Part shown: piece after piece, positions 35,494 through 44,852 of the stretch
How the letters are laid out: each line of letters begins with the position of its first letter
How positions within the stretch are numbered: the first letter of the stretch is position 1
From: Shouchella hunanensis
Lineage (GTDB): Bacteria > Bacillota > Bacilli > Bacillales > Bacillaceae_D
Length of the DNA: 64,000 nt
Direction: 5' to 3'
Assembly: GCF_028735875.1 (NCBI RefSeq)
Contig: NZ_CP117834.1
Coordinates: 2,778,001-2,842,000, forward strand
Translations under genes and position numbers: made by a program
Notes under the pieces: model-generated
Databases searched by the model: none
Told to the model about the DNA's origin: nothing
The model's input: the letters and a program-made list of their open reading frames with translations, nothing else

Positions 35494-37365
35494 ATGAGTT
35501 TAATAAGAGTTGAAGGGCTAAGTAAAACGTTCGGGGAAAAAGCGCTTTTTCACTCTATCGATTTTACAATTGAAGCTGGAGATCGAATAGGTCTATTAGG
35601 AGTAAATGGGACTGGGAAATCTACACTTCTTAAAGTTTTAGCAGGTGTGGAAGGAAAAGAAGCAGGAACTTTATTCCGCGCAAATGACTTTACCATTGAA
35701 TACCTAGCGCAGCAACCGGAACTTCCAGATAACGAGACGGTCCTTCATTATATCTTTAAAAGTGAGTCAGAATTACTGCGAACGGTCGCTCGTTACGAAG
35801 AAGGATTAGCAAAGCTTGAACAAAATCCAATGGATGAACGATTGCAATCAAATCTAATTACGTTACAAGCCCATATGGATAAAGTGGATGGATGGGAAGC
35901 GAGTACTCAGGCAAAAACAATCCTTAGTAAATTGGGTGTTTTTGATCTGACAGCACCCCTTTCTACATTATCTGGAGGACAAAAGAAACGAGTAGCAATT
36001 GCCCGCTCACTTATTCAGCCAGTTGATTTACTATTGCTTGATGAACCTACAAACCACCTTGACCATGAAACTGTTGAATGGCTTGAAGGGCACTTACATC
36101 AGTATCGAGGTGCCCTAGTTGTTATTACTCATGATCGCTATTTCTTAAATCGAGTGGCTACAATGATCTATGAATTAACAAACGGAAACCTGTATCAATA
36201 TGAAGGGAACTTTGAGACATATTTAGAAAAGCGCGCCCTCCGGGAAGAACAACTTGAACAAGCAGAAGCCAAAAGACAAAATTTACTCCGACGAGAAATG
36301 GCTTGGCTTCAAAGAGGGGCAAAAGCACGAACAACGAAGCAAAAGGCGCGAATCCAGCGAGTGGAAGCCTTAAAAAATCAACAGGGTTTAAAAAGTAAAG
36401 AGCAATTAGATGTTGCAATTGGTTCACAACGTTTAGGGAAGCAAGTCATTGAATTGAAAGCAGTTAGCAAAACCCTCAATGGTAAGGCTTTGTTTACAGA
36501 CCTATCTTATCTACTTACTAACCAAGAGCGATTAGGCATCATTGGGGCTAACGGGAGTGGGAAGACAACGCTTCTCAATATTATGGCAACTCGTTTGGAA
36601 CCTGATAGTGGTGCATGTATTGTTGGAGAAACAGTAAAAATTGGCTATTACACTCAGGAAGATGCTGAGCTTGATGGGAATCTGACTGTTATTGACTATA
36701 TTAAACAAGTAGCTGAAGTGGTATACACCGCCAAGGGGGATCAAATTACGGCTGAGCAAATGCTTGAGCGTTTTTTATTCCCGAGAGCACAACAATGGAC
36801 CTTTATTCGACGACTTTCAGGTGGTGAAAAGCGCCGTCTTTACTTGCTGCGAATATTGATGGGCGAACCGAATGTACTATTTTTAGATGAGCCAACCAAC
36901 GATTTAGATGTGGAAACACTGGCGGTCTTAGAGGACTATATTGAAACCTTTCCTGGTACAGTTGTAACCGTTTCTCATGATCGCTATTTTCTTGACCGTG
37001 TCGTCGAGCAAATGCTTATTTTTGAAAATGGAACTGTTCAACGTTATCAAGGGGATTATACAGATTACCTTGAAGAGAAACGAACGGAAGTTGTTCCAAA
37101 GAAAGAAAAAGAGCCATCCGTTGAGCGGAAAAAAGTTGGTAAGAAGCTTTCCTATAAGGAACAAAGAGAATGGGACGGAATAGATGAAAAGATCGCTTCA
37201 CTCGAAGAGAAGCAAGCGTCATTAGAGGAAATCATTCAAGAAGCAGGTAGTGACTACGGTAAAATCGCTGATACGATGAAGGAAAAAGAAGTTGTTGATG
37301 AGGAACTTGACCAGACACTTGAACGTTGGGCAGAGCTAGCTGAAAAAGTGGAACAGTTAAAGTAG
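35494..37365 (+). CDS. yfmR: ABC-F family ATPase, YfmR/Uup type
   Basis: This 623-residue soluble protein has two ABC domains and no membrane segments. The first has Walker A GVNGTGKS, signature LSGGQKKR and LLLDEPTNHLD; the second has GANGSGKT, LSGGEKRR and LFLDEPTNDLD. A basic linker (WLQRGAKARTTKQKARIQRVEAL) lies between them and a C-terminal coiled coil (about 545-623) ends the protein. This layout matches YfmR/Uup, which binds the ribosomal E-site and helps resolve stalled translation together with EF-P. The ATG at 35494 follows AAAGGAAG. Confidence 0.88.
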   Translation: MSLIRVEGLSKTFGEKALFHSIDFTIEAGDRIGLLGVNGTGKSTLLKVLAGVEGKEAGTLFRANDFTIEYLAQQPELPDNETVLHYIFKSESELLRTVARYEEGLAKLEQNPMDERLQSNLITLQAHMDKVDGWEASTQAKTILSKLGVFDLTAPLSTLSGGQKKRVAIARSLIQPVDLLLLDEPTNHLDHETVEWLEGHLHQYRGALVVITHDRYFLNRVATMIYELTNGNLYQYEGNFETYLEKRALREEQLEQAEAKRQNLLRREMAWLQRGAKARTTKQKARIQRVEALKNQQGLKSKEQLDVAIGSQRLGKQVIELKAVSKTLNGKALFTDLSYLLTNQERLGIIGANGSGKTTLLNIMATRLEPDSGACIVGETVKIGYYTQEDAELDGNLTVIDYIKQVAEVVYTAKGDQITAEQMLERFLFPRAQQWTFIRRLSGGEKRRLYLLRILMGEPNVLFLDEPTNDLDVETLAVLEDYIETFPGTVVTVSHDRYFLDRVVEQMLIFENGTVQRYQGDYTDYLEEKRTEVVPKKEKEPSVERKKVGKKLSYKEQREWDGIDEKIASLEEKQASLEEIIQEAGSDYGKIADTMKEKEVVDEELDQTLERWAELAEKVEQLK

Positions 37366-37388
37366 ACAACGAAATGAGATTCATATGG

Positions 37389-37467
37389 AACGCTAGTAAC
37401 GGACAAGTTAAGGGAGAAGCTAAAAAACAGCTACCTCTTTTCTACGATACGATTACTAGCGTTTTTG
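37389..37467 (+). terminator. Long-loop inverted repeat, probable terminator of yfmR
   Basis: AACGCTAGTAA (37389-37399) and TTACTAGCGTT (37453-37463) form a perfect 11-bp stem around 53 bases, followed by TTT. The enclosed sequence holds a further AGCT/AGCT hairpin. It resembles a terminator whose loop has grown. Confidence 0.6.
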
Positions 37468-37514
37468 TGACGTTTAAAGGATAAAGTTGTCACATATAAA
37501 ATGATCGAAAATGA

Positions 37515-37543
37515 TTGATTGTGATTGTTTTTGAATGTATAAT
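37515..37543 (+). promoter_or_regulatory. Promoter of the fructose operon
   Basis: TTGATT (37515-37520), a 17-base spacer and TATAAT (37538-37543). Two direct TGATTG repeats (37511-37528) overlap the -35 and are candidate sites for FruR, whose DeoR-family relatives bind direct repeats. Confidence 0.75.
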
Positions 37544-37574
37544 GAAAAAGTCTTGTAAGCAAAGAGGTGTATGT

Positions 37575-38339
37575 ATGTTAACTGTAGAGAGACAAGAAAT
37601 GATTCTTAAGCTTGTTCAAGAACGGGAAGTAGTGAAAATTTATGAGCTTATTGAAGCTACTCGTTCTTCAGAATCAACAATACGAAGAGATTTAACTGAA
37701 CTTGAACAAGGAAAGAAATTAAAGCGCATACATGGTGGCGCGACGGTACTTCAAACGATGAGAGATGAACCAACGATGGCTCAAAAATCATTCAAAAACA
37801 GTCATGAGAAAAAGCAAATTGCTAAACGAGCAGCTGAATGGGTGGAAGATGGCGATTGTATTTTTTTAGATGCTGGAAGTACGACGTATGAAATGATTCC
37901 TTATTTAAAAGGAAAGAACATAGAAGTAGTCACAAATGGTGTTATGAATATTCAAGCGTTGCTAGAGGCAGATATTCATACACATGGTCTTGGGGGGCAT
38001 GTGAAAAAAGGCACGTATGCGTTTGTGGGAAGAGGTGCCATTGAAGCCATTTCAAGTTTTCGATTTAACAAAGCTTTTATTGGAACGAATGGTCTTACAC
38101 TTAAAGATGGATTTACCACACCAGATCCAGAAGAAGCCTATATTAAAGCAAAAGCCATTGCATATGCTCAGCAAGCGTTTGTGCTAGCCGATCACACGAA
38201 GTTTGGTGACATTACATTTTCAACATTCGCTTCTATTCAAGACGTACACATTGTAACAAGCTCATACGTTGAAGAAGAACGAAAGAAGCTCTATCAAGAA
38301 TTACAGAAAAGCACGGCAGTAGAGGTGGTAAAGCTATGA
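37575..38339 (+). CDS. fruR: Fructose operon repressor, DeoR family
   Basis: This 254-residue repressor has an N-terminal helix-turn-helix (MLTVERQEMILKLVQERE, then SSESTIRRDLTEL) followed by the DeoR sensor domain with DAGSTTYEMIP and FIGTNGLTLKDGFTTPDPEEA. The effector is probably fructose-1-phosphate. The ATG at 37575 follows AAGAGGTG; an overlapping ATG four bases earlier is out of frame. Its stop codon overlaps the fruK start (ATGA), so the three fru genes form one operon. Confidence 0.9.
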   Translation: MLTVERQEMILKLVQEREVVKIYELIEATRSSESTIRRDLTELEQGKKLKRIHGGATVLQTMRDEPTMAQKSFKNSHEKKQIAKRAAEWVEDGDCIFLDAGSTTYEMIPYLKGKNIEVVTNGVMNIQALLEADIHTHGLGGHVKKGTYAFVGRGAIEAISSFRFNKAFIGTNGLTLKDGFTTPDPEEAYIKAKAIAYAQQAFVLADHTKFGDITFSTFASIQDVHIVTSSYVEEERKKLYQELQKSTAVEVVKL

Positions 38340-39247
38340 TTTATACGGTGACCTTAAACCCCGCAATGGATTATTATGTGTCCCTTCCAACATTACATGT
38401 TGGTCATGTGAATCGTTCAACAAACGATCGAAAAGTAGCTGGAGGGAAAGGTATCAATGTATCAAAGGTATTAAAGAGGTACGGGACTCATTCCACAGCA
38501 CTCGGCTTTATTGGTGGTTTTACAGGTGACTTTATTCATGAAGCCGTTATGCAAGATGGCATCGATTCAAACTTTATCCGTATTAAAGGTGATACACGCA
38601 TTAATGTAAAGATAAAGGCAGAAGAAGAATCCGAAATAAATGGTTTCTCTCCTGAAATTACGATAAGTGATAAAGCCACTCTAGAAGAGCAGTTTAAACA
38701 ACTAAATAAAGGCGACATCGTTGTGTTAGCAGGTAGTATCCCCCCATCGCTACAAGCGAATTTATATGCTGAGTGGACAGAACAATTAAATGGACAAGGT
38801 GTACATGTTTTTGTTGATACAAGTGGTGAAGCGCTAAAACAGGTTATCAAAGCAAAACCAGCCTTCATTAAACCGAATCAACATGAGTTAGCGGAATTAA
38901 CACAATCAGTCATTACCACCAAAGAAGATGCGATTCCTCATGCCAAAGCTCTTGTTGAACAAGGTGTTGACTATGTTCTTGTTAGTTTTGCAGGAGATGG
39001 GGCGTTACTGGCAACAAGAGATGGTATTTACAGTGCAAATGCACCAAAAGGAGAATTGATAAACTCTGTCGGTGCTGGTGATGCGACAGTTGCTGGATTT
39101 ATTCATGCTCATCATGAAGGAGCAAGTGTAGAGGATGCCTTTCGATTCGGAATGGCTTCAGGAAGTGCAACCGCATTTTCCCTTGGCTTTGGTGAACTAG
39201 CGGAAGTAAAACGTTTAGAAAAAGAAATTGAAGTGAGCACCATATAA
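38336..39247 (+). CDS. fruK: 1-phosphofructokinase
   Basis: The 303-residue PfkB-family kinase converts fructose-1-phosphate to fructose-1,6-bisphosphate with ATP. It has VTLNPAMDYYV at the N-terminus, GGKGINVSKVLKRYG, and the PfkB signature NSVGAGDATVAGFIHAH with the catalytic Asp. It is translationally coupled to fruR by a four-base overlap and followed by fruA after 15 bases. Confidence 0.92.
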   Translation: MIYTVTLNPAMDYYVSLPTLHVGHVNRSTNDRKVAGGKGINVSKVLKRYGTHSTALGFIGGFTGDFIHEAVMQDGIDSNFIRIKGDTRINVKIKAEEESEINGFSPEITISDKATLEEQFKQLNKGDIVVLAGSIPPSLQANLYAEWTEQLNGQGVHVFVDTSGEALKQVIKAKPAFIKPNQHELAELTQSVITTKEDAIPHAKALVEQGVDYVLVSFAGDGALLATRDGIYSANAPKGELINSVGAGDATVAGFIHAHHEGASVEDAFRFGMASGSATAFSLGFGELAEVKRLEKEIEVSTI

Positions 39248-39262
39248 GGAGGAAGATACGAG

Positions 39263-41149
39263 ATGAGGATCTCTGACTTACTAAAGAAAGATACCATTAT
39301 ACTTGACTTACAAGCGGTTTCAAAAGCAGATGTCATTGATGAATTAGTGATGAAGCTTGATGAAGCAGGGCGATTGAATAATAAAGAGGATTATAAGAAA
39401 GCTATCTTAGCAAGAGAAGATCAAAGTACGACAGGGTTAGGTGAGGGAATTGCCATTCCACATGCAAAAACAGCGGCTGTTCGAACACCTGCCATTGCCT
39501 TTGGGCGTTCAATTGCGGGGATTGATTATGAAGCACTAGACGGACAACCAAGTCAGCTGTTTTTTATGATTGCTGCTTCCGAAGGTGCAAATAACGAACA
39601 CTTAGCAACCCTCTCGAAGTTATCGACATTTCTAATGGATACGACTTTTCGTGATCAACTGCTGGACGCTCAATCAATTGATGACGTTATGGCGATTATT
39701 GATAGAAAAGAAGCGGAAGAAAGTGACGAGGAAGAAGAGGAAGTTCAGTCTACATCTGCTGATGATACATTTATCATCGGTGTTACTGGATGTCCTACGG
39801 GTATCGCCCATACGTATATGGCTGCTGATGCGCTAAAAAAAGAAGCACAAGAACGAGGCTTTTCTATAAAGGTAGAAACAAATGGCTCAGGTGGCGTGAA
39901 AAACCGTCTTACAAAAGAAGACATTGACCGAGCTGATGGCATCATTGTGGCGGCAGACACGAAAGTTGAGATGGATCGCTTCGATGGAAAACGCATAGTC
40001 ATTGCACCAGTAGCAGATGGCGTTCGAAAGCCTGCCCAACTAATTGATCGCTCATTAGCAGGGAAAGAAGCTGTTTACTCTGCTCAAGGTGGTCAGAAAG
40101 AAGAGAGTGGAGAAAGTCATTCAAGTGGTGGTTTTGGGAAAAGTGTTTACAAGCATTTAATGAATGGTGTTTCCAATATGCTACCGTTCGTTATCGGTGG
40201 TGGAATCCTTCTTGCCATCAGCTTCTTATTTGAAGTGGATGCCCTATTAGGGGAAGATAACGTCGTCACGAATATTCTAGGCTTTATTGGTGGCGATAAC
40301 GCATTTGCGCTGTTTATTCCAGTCTTAGCAGCCTTTATTGCGATGAGCATTGCAGACCGTCCCGGATTTGCGCCTGGCTTAATCGCAGGATACATGGCGT
40401 ATAATGGAGACGCTGGTTTTCTAGGAGGCTTATTAGCAGGTTTTCTTGCAGGATATATGGCTTTAGGTGTAAAAAAACTACTTTCCAATATCCCGCAGTC
40501 TTTAGACGGTTTAAAAACCATTCTCTTTACGCCAGTCTTAAATATACTCTTTACCGGCTTAATTATGTATGTCCTTATTACCCCACTTGCATCTGTAAAT
40601 ACGGGTTTACAAAACTGGCTTGGTAATTTAGGAACAGGGAATATGGTTATTTTAGGGATTGTTCTTGGCATTATGATGGCAATTGATATGGGGGGACCCA
40701 TTAATAAAGCCGCTTATACATTCGGTATTGCCATGCTTGATGCAGGGAACCTTGGTCCCCAAGCGGCTGTTATGGCAGCAGGAATGGTGCCACCGCTAGG
40801 AATAGCTATTGCGACAACGTTCTGGAAGCATAAATTTACAAAACAGCAACGTGAGTCTGGACGAACCAATTATGTACTTGGTGCATCCTTTATTACAGAA
40901 GGTGCCATTCCGTTCGCGGCAGCAGACCCGGTCCGTGTTATTTCAGCAAGTGTTATTGGTGCTGCAATTGCAGGAGGGCTGACAGGGTTGTTCCAAATTA
41001 CGTTGCCAGCTCCTCACGGTGGCGTGTTCACCATGTTGCTCGTAAATGATTCAACGTTCTCCTATATGGGACTTTATGCACTCGCAATAATTATTGGTGC
41101 CATTGTGACAGGCGTTCTATATGGCATTATGAAACGACCAATTGATTAG
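39263..41149 (+). CDS. fruA: Fructose-specific PTS enzyme IIABC
   Basis: The 628-residue membrane protein imports fructose as fructose-1-phosphate. The EIIA domain comes first (about 1-148) with the phospho-His67 in GIAIPHAKT. An acidic linker (SDEEEEEVQ) follows, then EIIB (about 168-265) with Cys177 in GVTGCPTGIAHTYMAADAL. EIIC has about eight to ten hydrophobic segments from 295 to 620. The length is close to B. subtilis FruA (635). AAGGAGG precedes the ATG. Confidence 0.93.
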   Translation: MRISDLLKKDTIILDLQAVSKADVIDELVMKLDEAGRLNNKEDYKKAILAREDQSTTGLGEGIAIPHAKTAAVRTPAIAFGRSIAGIDYEALDGQPSQLFFMIAASEGANNEHLATLSKLSTFLMDTTFRDQLLDAQSIDDVMAIIDRKEAEESDEEEEEVQSTSADDTFIIGVTGCPTGIAHTYMAADALKKEAQERGFSIKVETNGSGGVKNRLTKEDIDRADGIIVAADTKVEMDRFDGKRIVIAPVADGVRKPAQLIDRSLAGKEAVYSAQGGQKEESGESHSSGGFGKSVYKHLMNGVSNMLPFVIGGGILLAISFLFEVDALLGEDNVVTNILGFIGGDNAFALFIPVLAAFIAMSIADRPGFAPGLIAGYMAYNGDAGFLGGLLAGFLAGYMALGVKKLLSNIPQSLDGLKTILFTPVLNILFTGLIMYVLITPLASVNTGLQNWLGNLGTGNMVILGIVLGIMMAIDMGGPINKAAYTFGIAMLDAGNLGPQAAVMAAGMVPPLGIAIATTFWKHKFTKQQRESGRTNYVLGASFITEGAIPFAAADPVRVISASVIGAAIAGGLTGLFQITLPAPHGGVFTMLLVNDSTFSYMGLYALAIIIGAIVTGVLYGIMKRPID

Positions 41150-41155
41150 TAATCG

Positions 41156-41183
41156 AGCCTGCTCTATAGGAGCGGGCTTTTTT
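41156..41183 (+). terminator. Terminator of the fructose operon
   Basis: AGCCTGCTC and GAGCGGGCT pair with one G-U pair around TATAG, followed by a run of T residues. Confidence 0.9.
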
Positions 41184-41261
41184 GATTTTGAACCATGTGG
41201 GTATAGAAAGAATATGGTAAGCTTTGTACAAATAAAAAATAGCTGTTAAGGTGGTGGCTGT

Positions 41262-42569
41262 GTGAAGCAAATGGAGACACTTAACGTATTAAACTTGGAA
41301 ACAGGACAGTTTGAAGGCAAAACCATTACAATTAACGATGGAAAAGTTACAGAAATGATGGAGGCACCAATTTCTCATTTGCGAACGTATGCATTACCTG
41401 GACTGGTTGATAATCATTGTCATATACAGCCTGCATATGCACCACTTTTTACAGCTGCTGGTGTTACAAGTGTTCGGAATACAGCAGGAAATTCGCTTCA
41501 TTTAAAGCCATTAAAGGATCACCAGTACGCCTCCTTTAGCCCAACCGTTTTTACTGCTGATCGAATGATTGATGGTGTACCCGGCTTATGGGGGAAGACG
41601 AGTAGTGGCTCGTTCTCTACGCAGTCTAAGCATGACGCTATAGAAGAAGTAAAGCGACAAGTTGACGTAGGCGCATCTTTTATTAAAGTCTATGGTCGAT
41701 TAAAAAGAGACGTTATGGAGGCAGTGGTAAACGAAGCTGCCAAATGCAAACTTGATGTTAGCGCTGACTTATTAGCCTCTACCGATGTTGACGCAAGAAC
41801 AGCTGCTAAAATGGGTATTCGTTTTTTAGAACATAATTCTGGAATCATTCAGTCTCTTATTCCAAGTTGGCATAGCTTGCTTTCAGAGAAAGAAGATAGA
41901 GCGTTACTTGAGAAAGGTTTAGACGAAGATAAGCTTTCTACCTTGTGTGAAGAATTGATAACAGCAGGGGTCGTAATCGTACCAACCTTAAGTTTATTTG
42001 CACAAGGAACAAAAGAGTCTCATTGGAGCATTTCAACATCTGTTAAAACGAGCGCGTTGACAAGCTTGGAGGAGCATTGGAACTATGTACGACCATACAT
42101 TCAGTCAAGTAAACAAACACGACTATTGGAAGTGAGCAAACAAATCACGACCGCCTACCATGAAAAAGGAGGCACGATATTAGCAGGAACGGATTCACCT
42201 GCAGGAGTCGATACGTACCCGGGTCAGCTTTTACATCGAGAATTGCAATTACTCGTCCAATGCGGCCTCTCTCCTTTTGAAGCGATCCAATCAGCAACAT
42301 CGATTCCTAGTAAACTTTTCGGTTTGAACAGTGTCTGTAAAGTAGGGGGACAAGCTGACCTTGTTATCTTGAAAAGCAACCCGTTGAAAGATATTTCAGC
42401 AACACGACTGATCGAATGGGTTGTGAAAAACGGTATGTGGCATCGACCAGAGGCGCTTATTGCTAAAGCCGAACAAAACCAACAGAAATACAATCAAGCT
42501 TCGTATGATAAGCAAGAACAAGTTTATTATGACTATATGAATAAACAGTATCCTCATTTAATGAAATAA
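41262..42569 (+). CDS. Amidohydrolase-superfamily protein with a substituted metal ligand
   Basis: This 435-residue protein has the composite N- and C-terminal beta domain and TIM barrel of imidazolonepropionase-like hydrolases. The HxH motif is PGLVDNHCHI. A Lys is present in SFIKVYGRL, the second His in RFLEHNSG, and the Asp in LAGTDSPAG. At the strand-5 position, where relatives have VAAHA, this protein has VSADL, so a metal-binding His appears to be Asp. It may bind one metal or have altered activity. The start is GTG 41262 after AAGGTGGTGG. It heads a compact three-gene group with the next two unknown genes. Confidence 0.78.
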   Translation: MKQMETLNVLNLETGQFEGKTITINDGKVTEMMEAPISHLRTYALPGLVDNHCHIQPAYAPLFTAAGVTSVRNTAGNSLHLKPLKDHQYASFSPTVFTADRMIDGVPGLWGKTSSGSFSTQSKHDAIEEVKRQVDVGASFIKVYGRLKRDVMEAVVNEAAKCKLDVSADLLASTDVDARTAAKMGIRFLEHNSGIIQSLIPSWHSLLSEKEDRALLEKGLDEDKLSTLCEELITAGVVIVPTLSLFAQGTKESHWSISTSVKTSALTSLEEHWNYVRPYIQSSKQTRLLEVSKQITTAYHEKGGTILAGTDSPAGVDTYPGQLLHRELQLLVQCGLSPFEAIQSATSIPSKLFGLNSVCKVGGQADLVILKSNPLKDISATRLIEWVVKNGMWHRPEALIAKAEQNQQKYNQASYDKQEQVYYDYMNKQYPHLMK

Positions 42570-42583
42570 AGAAGGTGTTCTAA

Positions 42584-43285
42584 ATGGAAAAACAATTGTT
42601 CTTTTCAATGAATGTGAAAACACCCTTTGAAAATGAAGAACAACTTATGTATGAGCCATTTTGGCAACTAGGCATTTTAAAAAATGAAGAAACACGTATG
42701 CAGCGTATTGAAGCGTTATTAGGTGTGAATCAACTTCAAGAGGAAAGAACGAAAGTACGAAAGCAACAGCAGCTGCAGCGAGATGCCATTCAAACAGCAC
42801 TAGAAGTAGGGTTTGTTACCGCATGGATTGGGCCATCTGCTGGAGAAGAGCTTGCATTTATGGAGTTAGCAGAGCGTTTAAATCATTCAGAAAGGTTAAC
42901 GCTTCGACTAGTTCCTGGACCCTTACACATTCATGAACGCGCCCCAGCGCTTTTTACCGAGTTGGCGCAACAACCTCCACTTACAAAAAAAGAGTGGAGT
43001 GTGATGGTCCCATCCTTTTCTAACGTAGAACATAAACAATTAGTTGAACGAATGGATCGGTTTACACACGAAGTACGTAAGGATGGCTACTTCGATCCGG
43101 AGATTCTTGAGGCATTAAGGCAGTTTAAGGAGCCTGTCCCAATCGAAAAAGTAGTTGCAACCGTGTACGCACAGCGCCCTGAATATCCAGTAGCGTTTTA
43201 TTTTCAACGAGTGAGTGAAAACATTCGAAAAGGGTATATCAAAAAAGAGCAGCAGGCCATTTATTTGCATGACGAGTTGATGTGA
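42584..43285 (+). CDS. Protein of unknown function, 233 residues
   Basis: The gene begins 15 bases after the amidohydrolase with GAAGGTG as Shine-Dalgarno. The product is soluble, rich in Glu and Gln, with a helical N-terminal third (residues 35-80). A hydrophobic core GFVTAWIGPSAGEELAFMELAERL follows, and the C-terminal part includes DPEILEALRQF and YPVAFYFQRVSENIRKGYI. It somewhat resembles Bacillus DUF1835-like proteins, but I cannot assign it. Close spacing suggests co-expression with the amidohydrolase and the next small gene. Confidence 0.65.
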   Translation: MEKQLFFSMNVKTPFENEEQLMYEPFWQLGILKNEETRMQRIEALLGVNQLQEERTKVRKQQQLQRDAIQTALEVGFVTAWIGPSAGEELAFMELAERLNHSERLTLRLVPGPLHIHERAPALFTELAQQPPLTKKEWSVMVPSFSNVEHKQLVERMDRFTHEVRKDGYFDPEILEALRQFKEPVPIEKVVATVYAQRPEYPVAFYFQRVSENIRKGYIKKEQQAIYLHDELM

Positions 43286-43303
43286 GGAGGAGGTGTATGG
43301 ATT

Positions 43304-43540
43304 GTGGAATTGGTCTCCTATTCATATTGGAAACGAAACCAAATAAAAGCTATCTTTAACCGCTTTCCGTCCTCAGTTGTTACCTTTCGTATGGTAAGAA
43401 ACTATTATTTCGTATATTCGGTTCAGTGGTCTAAGATGGATACAATGGTTATACGAGAAGACTTAAAAGAAATGGAATGGCTTTTGAATGAGGAATTAGG
43501 TTTAGTGCATTTTTATGAAAATCGAAAACGTGCATATTGA
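43304..43540 (+). CDS. Small protein of unknown function, 78 residues
   Basis: Translation from GTG 43304, eight bases after the very strong GGAGGAGGTG, gives MELVSYSYWKRNQIKAIFNRF and ends HFYENRKRAY. The protein is rich in aromatic and basic residues and has no membrane segment. No family is recognised. An ATG at 43296 is in a different frame and closes early. It is the last gene of the group headed by the amidohydrolase. Confidence 0.6.
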   Translation: MELVSYSYWKRNQIKAIFNRFPSSVVTFRMVRNYYFVYSVQWSKMDTMVIREDLKEMEWLLNEELGLVHFYENRKRAY

Positions 43541-43559
43541 AGAAATGAGGAGATTAGGC

Positions 43560-43650
43560 AAAAAAAGAAGCGCATAGCGTAAAGCCTTGCACTATCATTA
43601 CAGAAAAAAACTGTAATTTTCGCAGAAAGCCGTTATCGCAGCGCTTCTTT
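43560..43650 (-). terminator. Complex terminator after mreBH
   Basis: On the leftward strand AAAGAAGCGC pairs with GCGCTTCTTT across 67 bases, and the second arm runs into T residues. The enclosed sequence contains ATTACAG/CTGTAAT around a T-run. The whole element starts 22 bases past the mreBH stop codon, so termination of mreBH is the likely role. Confidence 0.65.
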
Positions 43651-43671
43651 CATGTCATGTTCTAAACGTGG

Positions 43672-44679
43672 TTATATAGTAGCTTTTTGAAGTTTGTCGA
43701 TAAACGATAAGGAACGGCCTGTTCCAATGGCCACTGATTCTAAAGGATTCGGTGCAACATGTACCGGAACAAAGATTTCATCTGAAATCCACTCTTTTAG
43801 TCCGTTTAAAAGGGCACCGCCTCCAGTAAGAAGAACTCCTTGATCAACGATATCTCCACTCAATTCAGGAGGACAATCTTCAAGTGTTGCTCGAAGTGCT
43901 TCTAATAATTGGTGCAAGAGCTCGCCCATGGCTTCTTGAATTTCGAATGAATGGAGTTCAATCGTTTTTGGTAGCCCATTTACGAGATCCCGTCCACGAA
44001 TTTCCATTGTCAGCTTCTCGTGCTCAATTGGTGCATAACCGATGTCTATTTTTATTTGTTCTGCTGTTCGCTCACCAATTAAAATATTGTATGTTTTTCG
44101 TACGTATTGAATAATGGCTTCGTCAAGTTTATCTCCGCCAACGCGAACGGAATTAGAAGAGACAACCCCACCATAAGAAATAATCGCCACTTCAGTTGTG
44201 CCACCACCAATATCGACAACGACATTTGCCGTTGGCTCTTCAACAGGTAAGTCAGCGCCAATAGCGGCTGCAACAGGTTCTTCAATAATATGAACGTTCT
44301 TCGCACCACAGCTACGTACAGCATCTAAAATGGCACGTCTTTCAACGGATGTTGATCCGGTTGGTGCGCAAACAACTACATTTGGTTTGCGCATGGCAAG
44401 TCCCATATTTTTGCTTGCTTTTTTCATAATTTCTTTTAATAAGCTAGCTGTAACATCGAAATCAGCAATAACACCATCGCGTAATGGACGAACGGCAACG
44501 ATATGTGAAGGGGTCTTCCCTACCATTTTCTTTGCTTCGATTCCAATCGCTAATACATCTCTTGTATCTATATTAAGTGCTACGACAGATGGTTCGTTTA
44601 AAATAATACCTTTTTCTTTACTGTAAACTAAAATGTTTGCTGTTCCTAAATCAATGCCTATTTGTGCAGTTGAAAACAT
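43672..44679 (-). CDS. mreBH: Actin-like cell-shape protein MreBH
   Basis: This 335-residue actin homologue has exactly the length of B. subtilis MreBH. The N-terminal [24 protein letters not shown] and [19 protein letters not shown] are phosphate-binding and family motifs. [13 protein letters not shown] is the phosphate-2 loop, and [12 protein letters not shown] lies near the end. MreBH polymerises along the membrane and directs the LytE hydrolase for lateral wall growth. The start is ATG 44679 after GGTGAT. It is a single gene, with no mreCD nearby. In B. subtilis mreBH is under sigma-I; no clear sigma-I promoter was found here. Confidence 0.93.
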   Translation of the reverse strand: MFSTAQIGIDLGTANILVYSKEKGIILNEPSVVALNIDTRDVLAIGIEAKKMVGKTPSHIVAVRPLRDGVIADFDVTASLLKEIMKKASKNMGLAMRKPNVVVCAPTGSTSVERRAILDAVRSCGAKNVHIIEEPVAAAIGADLPVEEPTANVVVDIGGGTTEVAIISYGGVVSSNSVRVGGDKLDEAIIQYVRKTYNILIGERTAEQIKIDIGYAPIEHEKLTMEIRGRDLVNGLPKTIELHSFEIQEAMGELLHQLLEALRATLEDCPPELSGDIVDQGVLLTGGGALLNGLKEWISDEIFVPVHVAPNPLESVAIGTGRSLSFIDKLQKATI

Positions 44680-44828
44680 AACCAATCACCACATTTCCTT
44701 CTATTTCTTTGACTACATGATAGTGTACCAACTGTGTGGAGAGAGATAAAGTGAAAAAGGATGGAAAAAACGTTTCAATTCGATTTGGAGATATAAGTCG
44801 TAATGCCTGCTTTGTTACATAAATGTAA

Positions 44829-44852
44829 AGAAGCACCTAAATATAGGGGCTT
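44829..44852. repeat. Hairpin upstream of mreBH
   Basis: GAAGC-A-CCTA and TAGG-G-GCTTC pair around AATA. On the leftward strand it is followed by TTTAC. It lies about 150 bases before the mreBH start and may be an upstream transcript's terminator or part of a leader. Confidence 0.5.

Noticed and set aside
40147-40701. 184-codon frame on the bottom strand within fruA
   Set aside because: It is the antisense of the EIIC membrane domain, Pro/Ile/Lys-rich, with no ribosome site.
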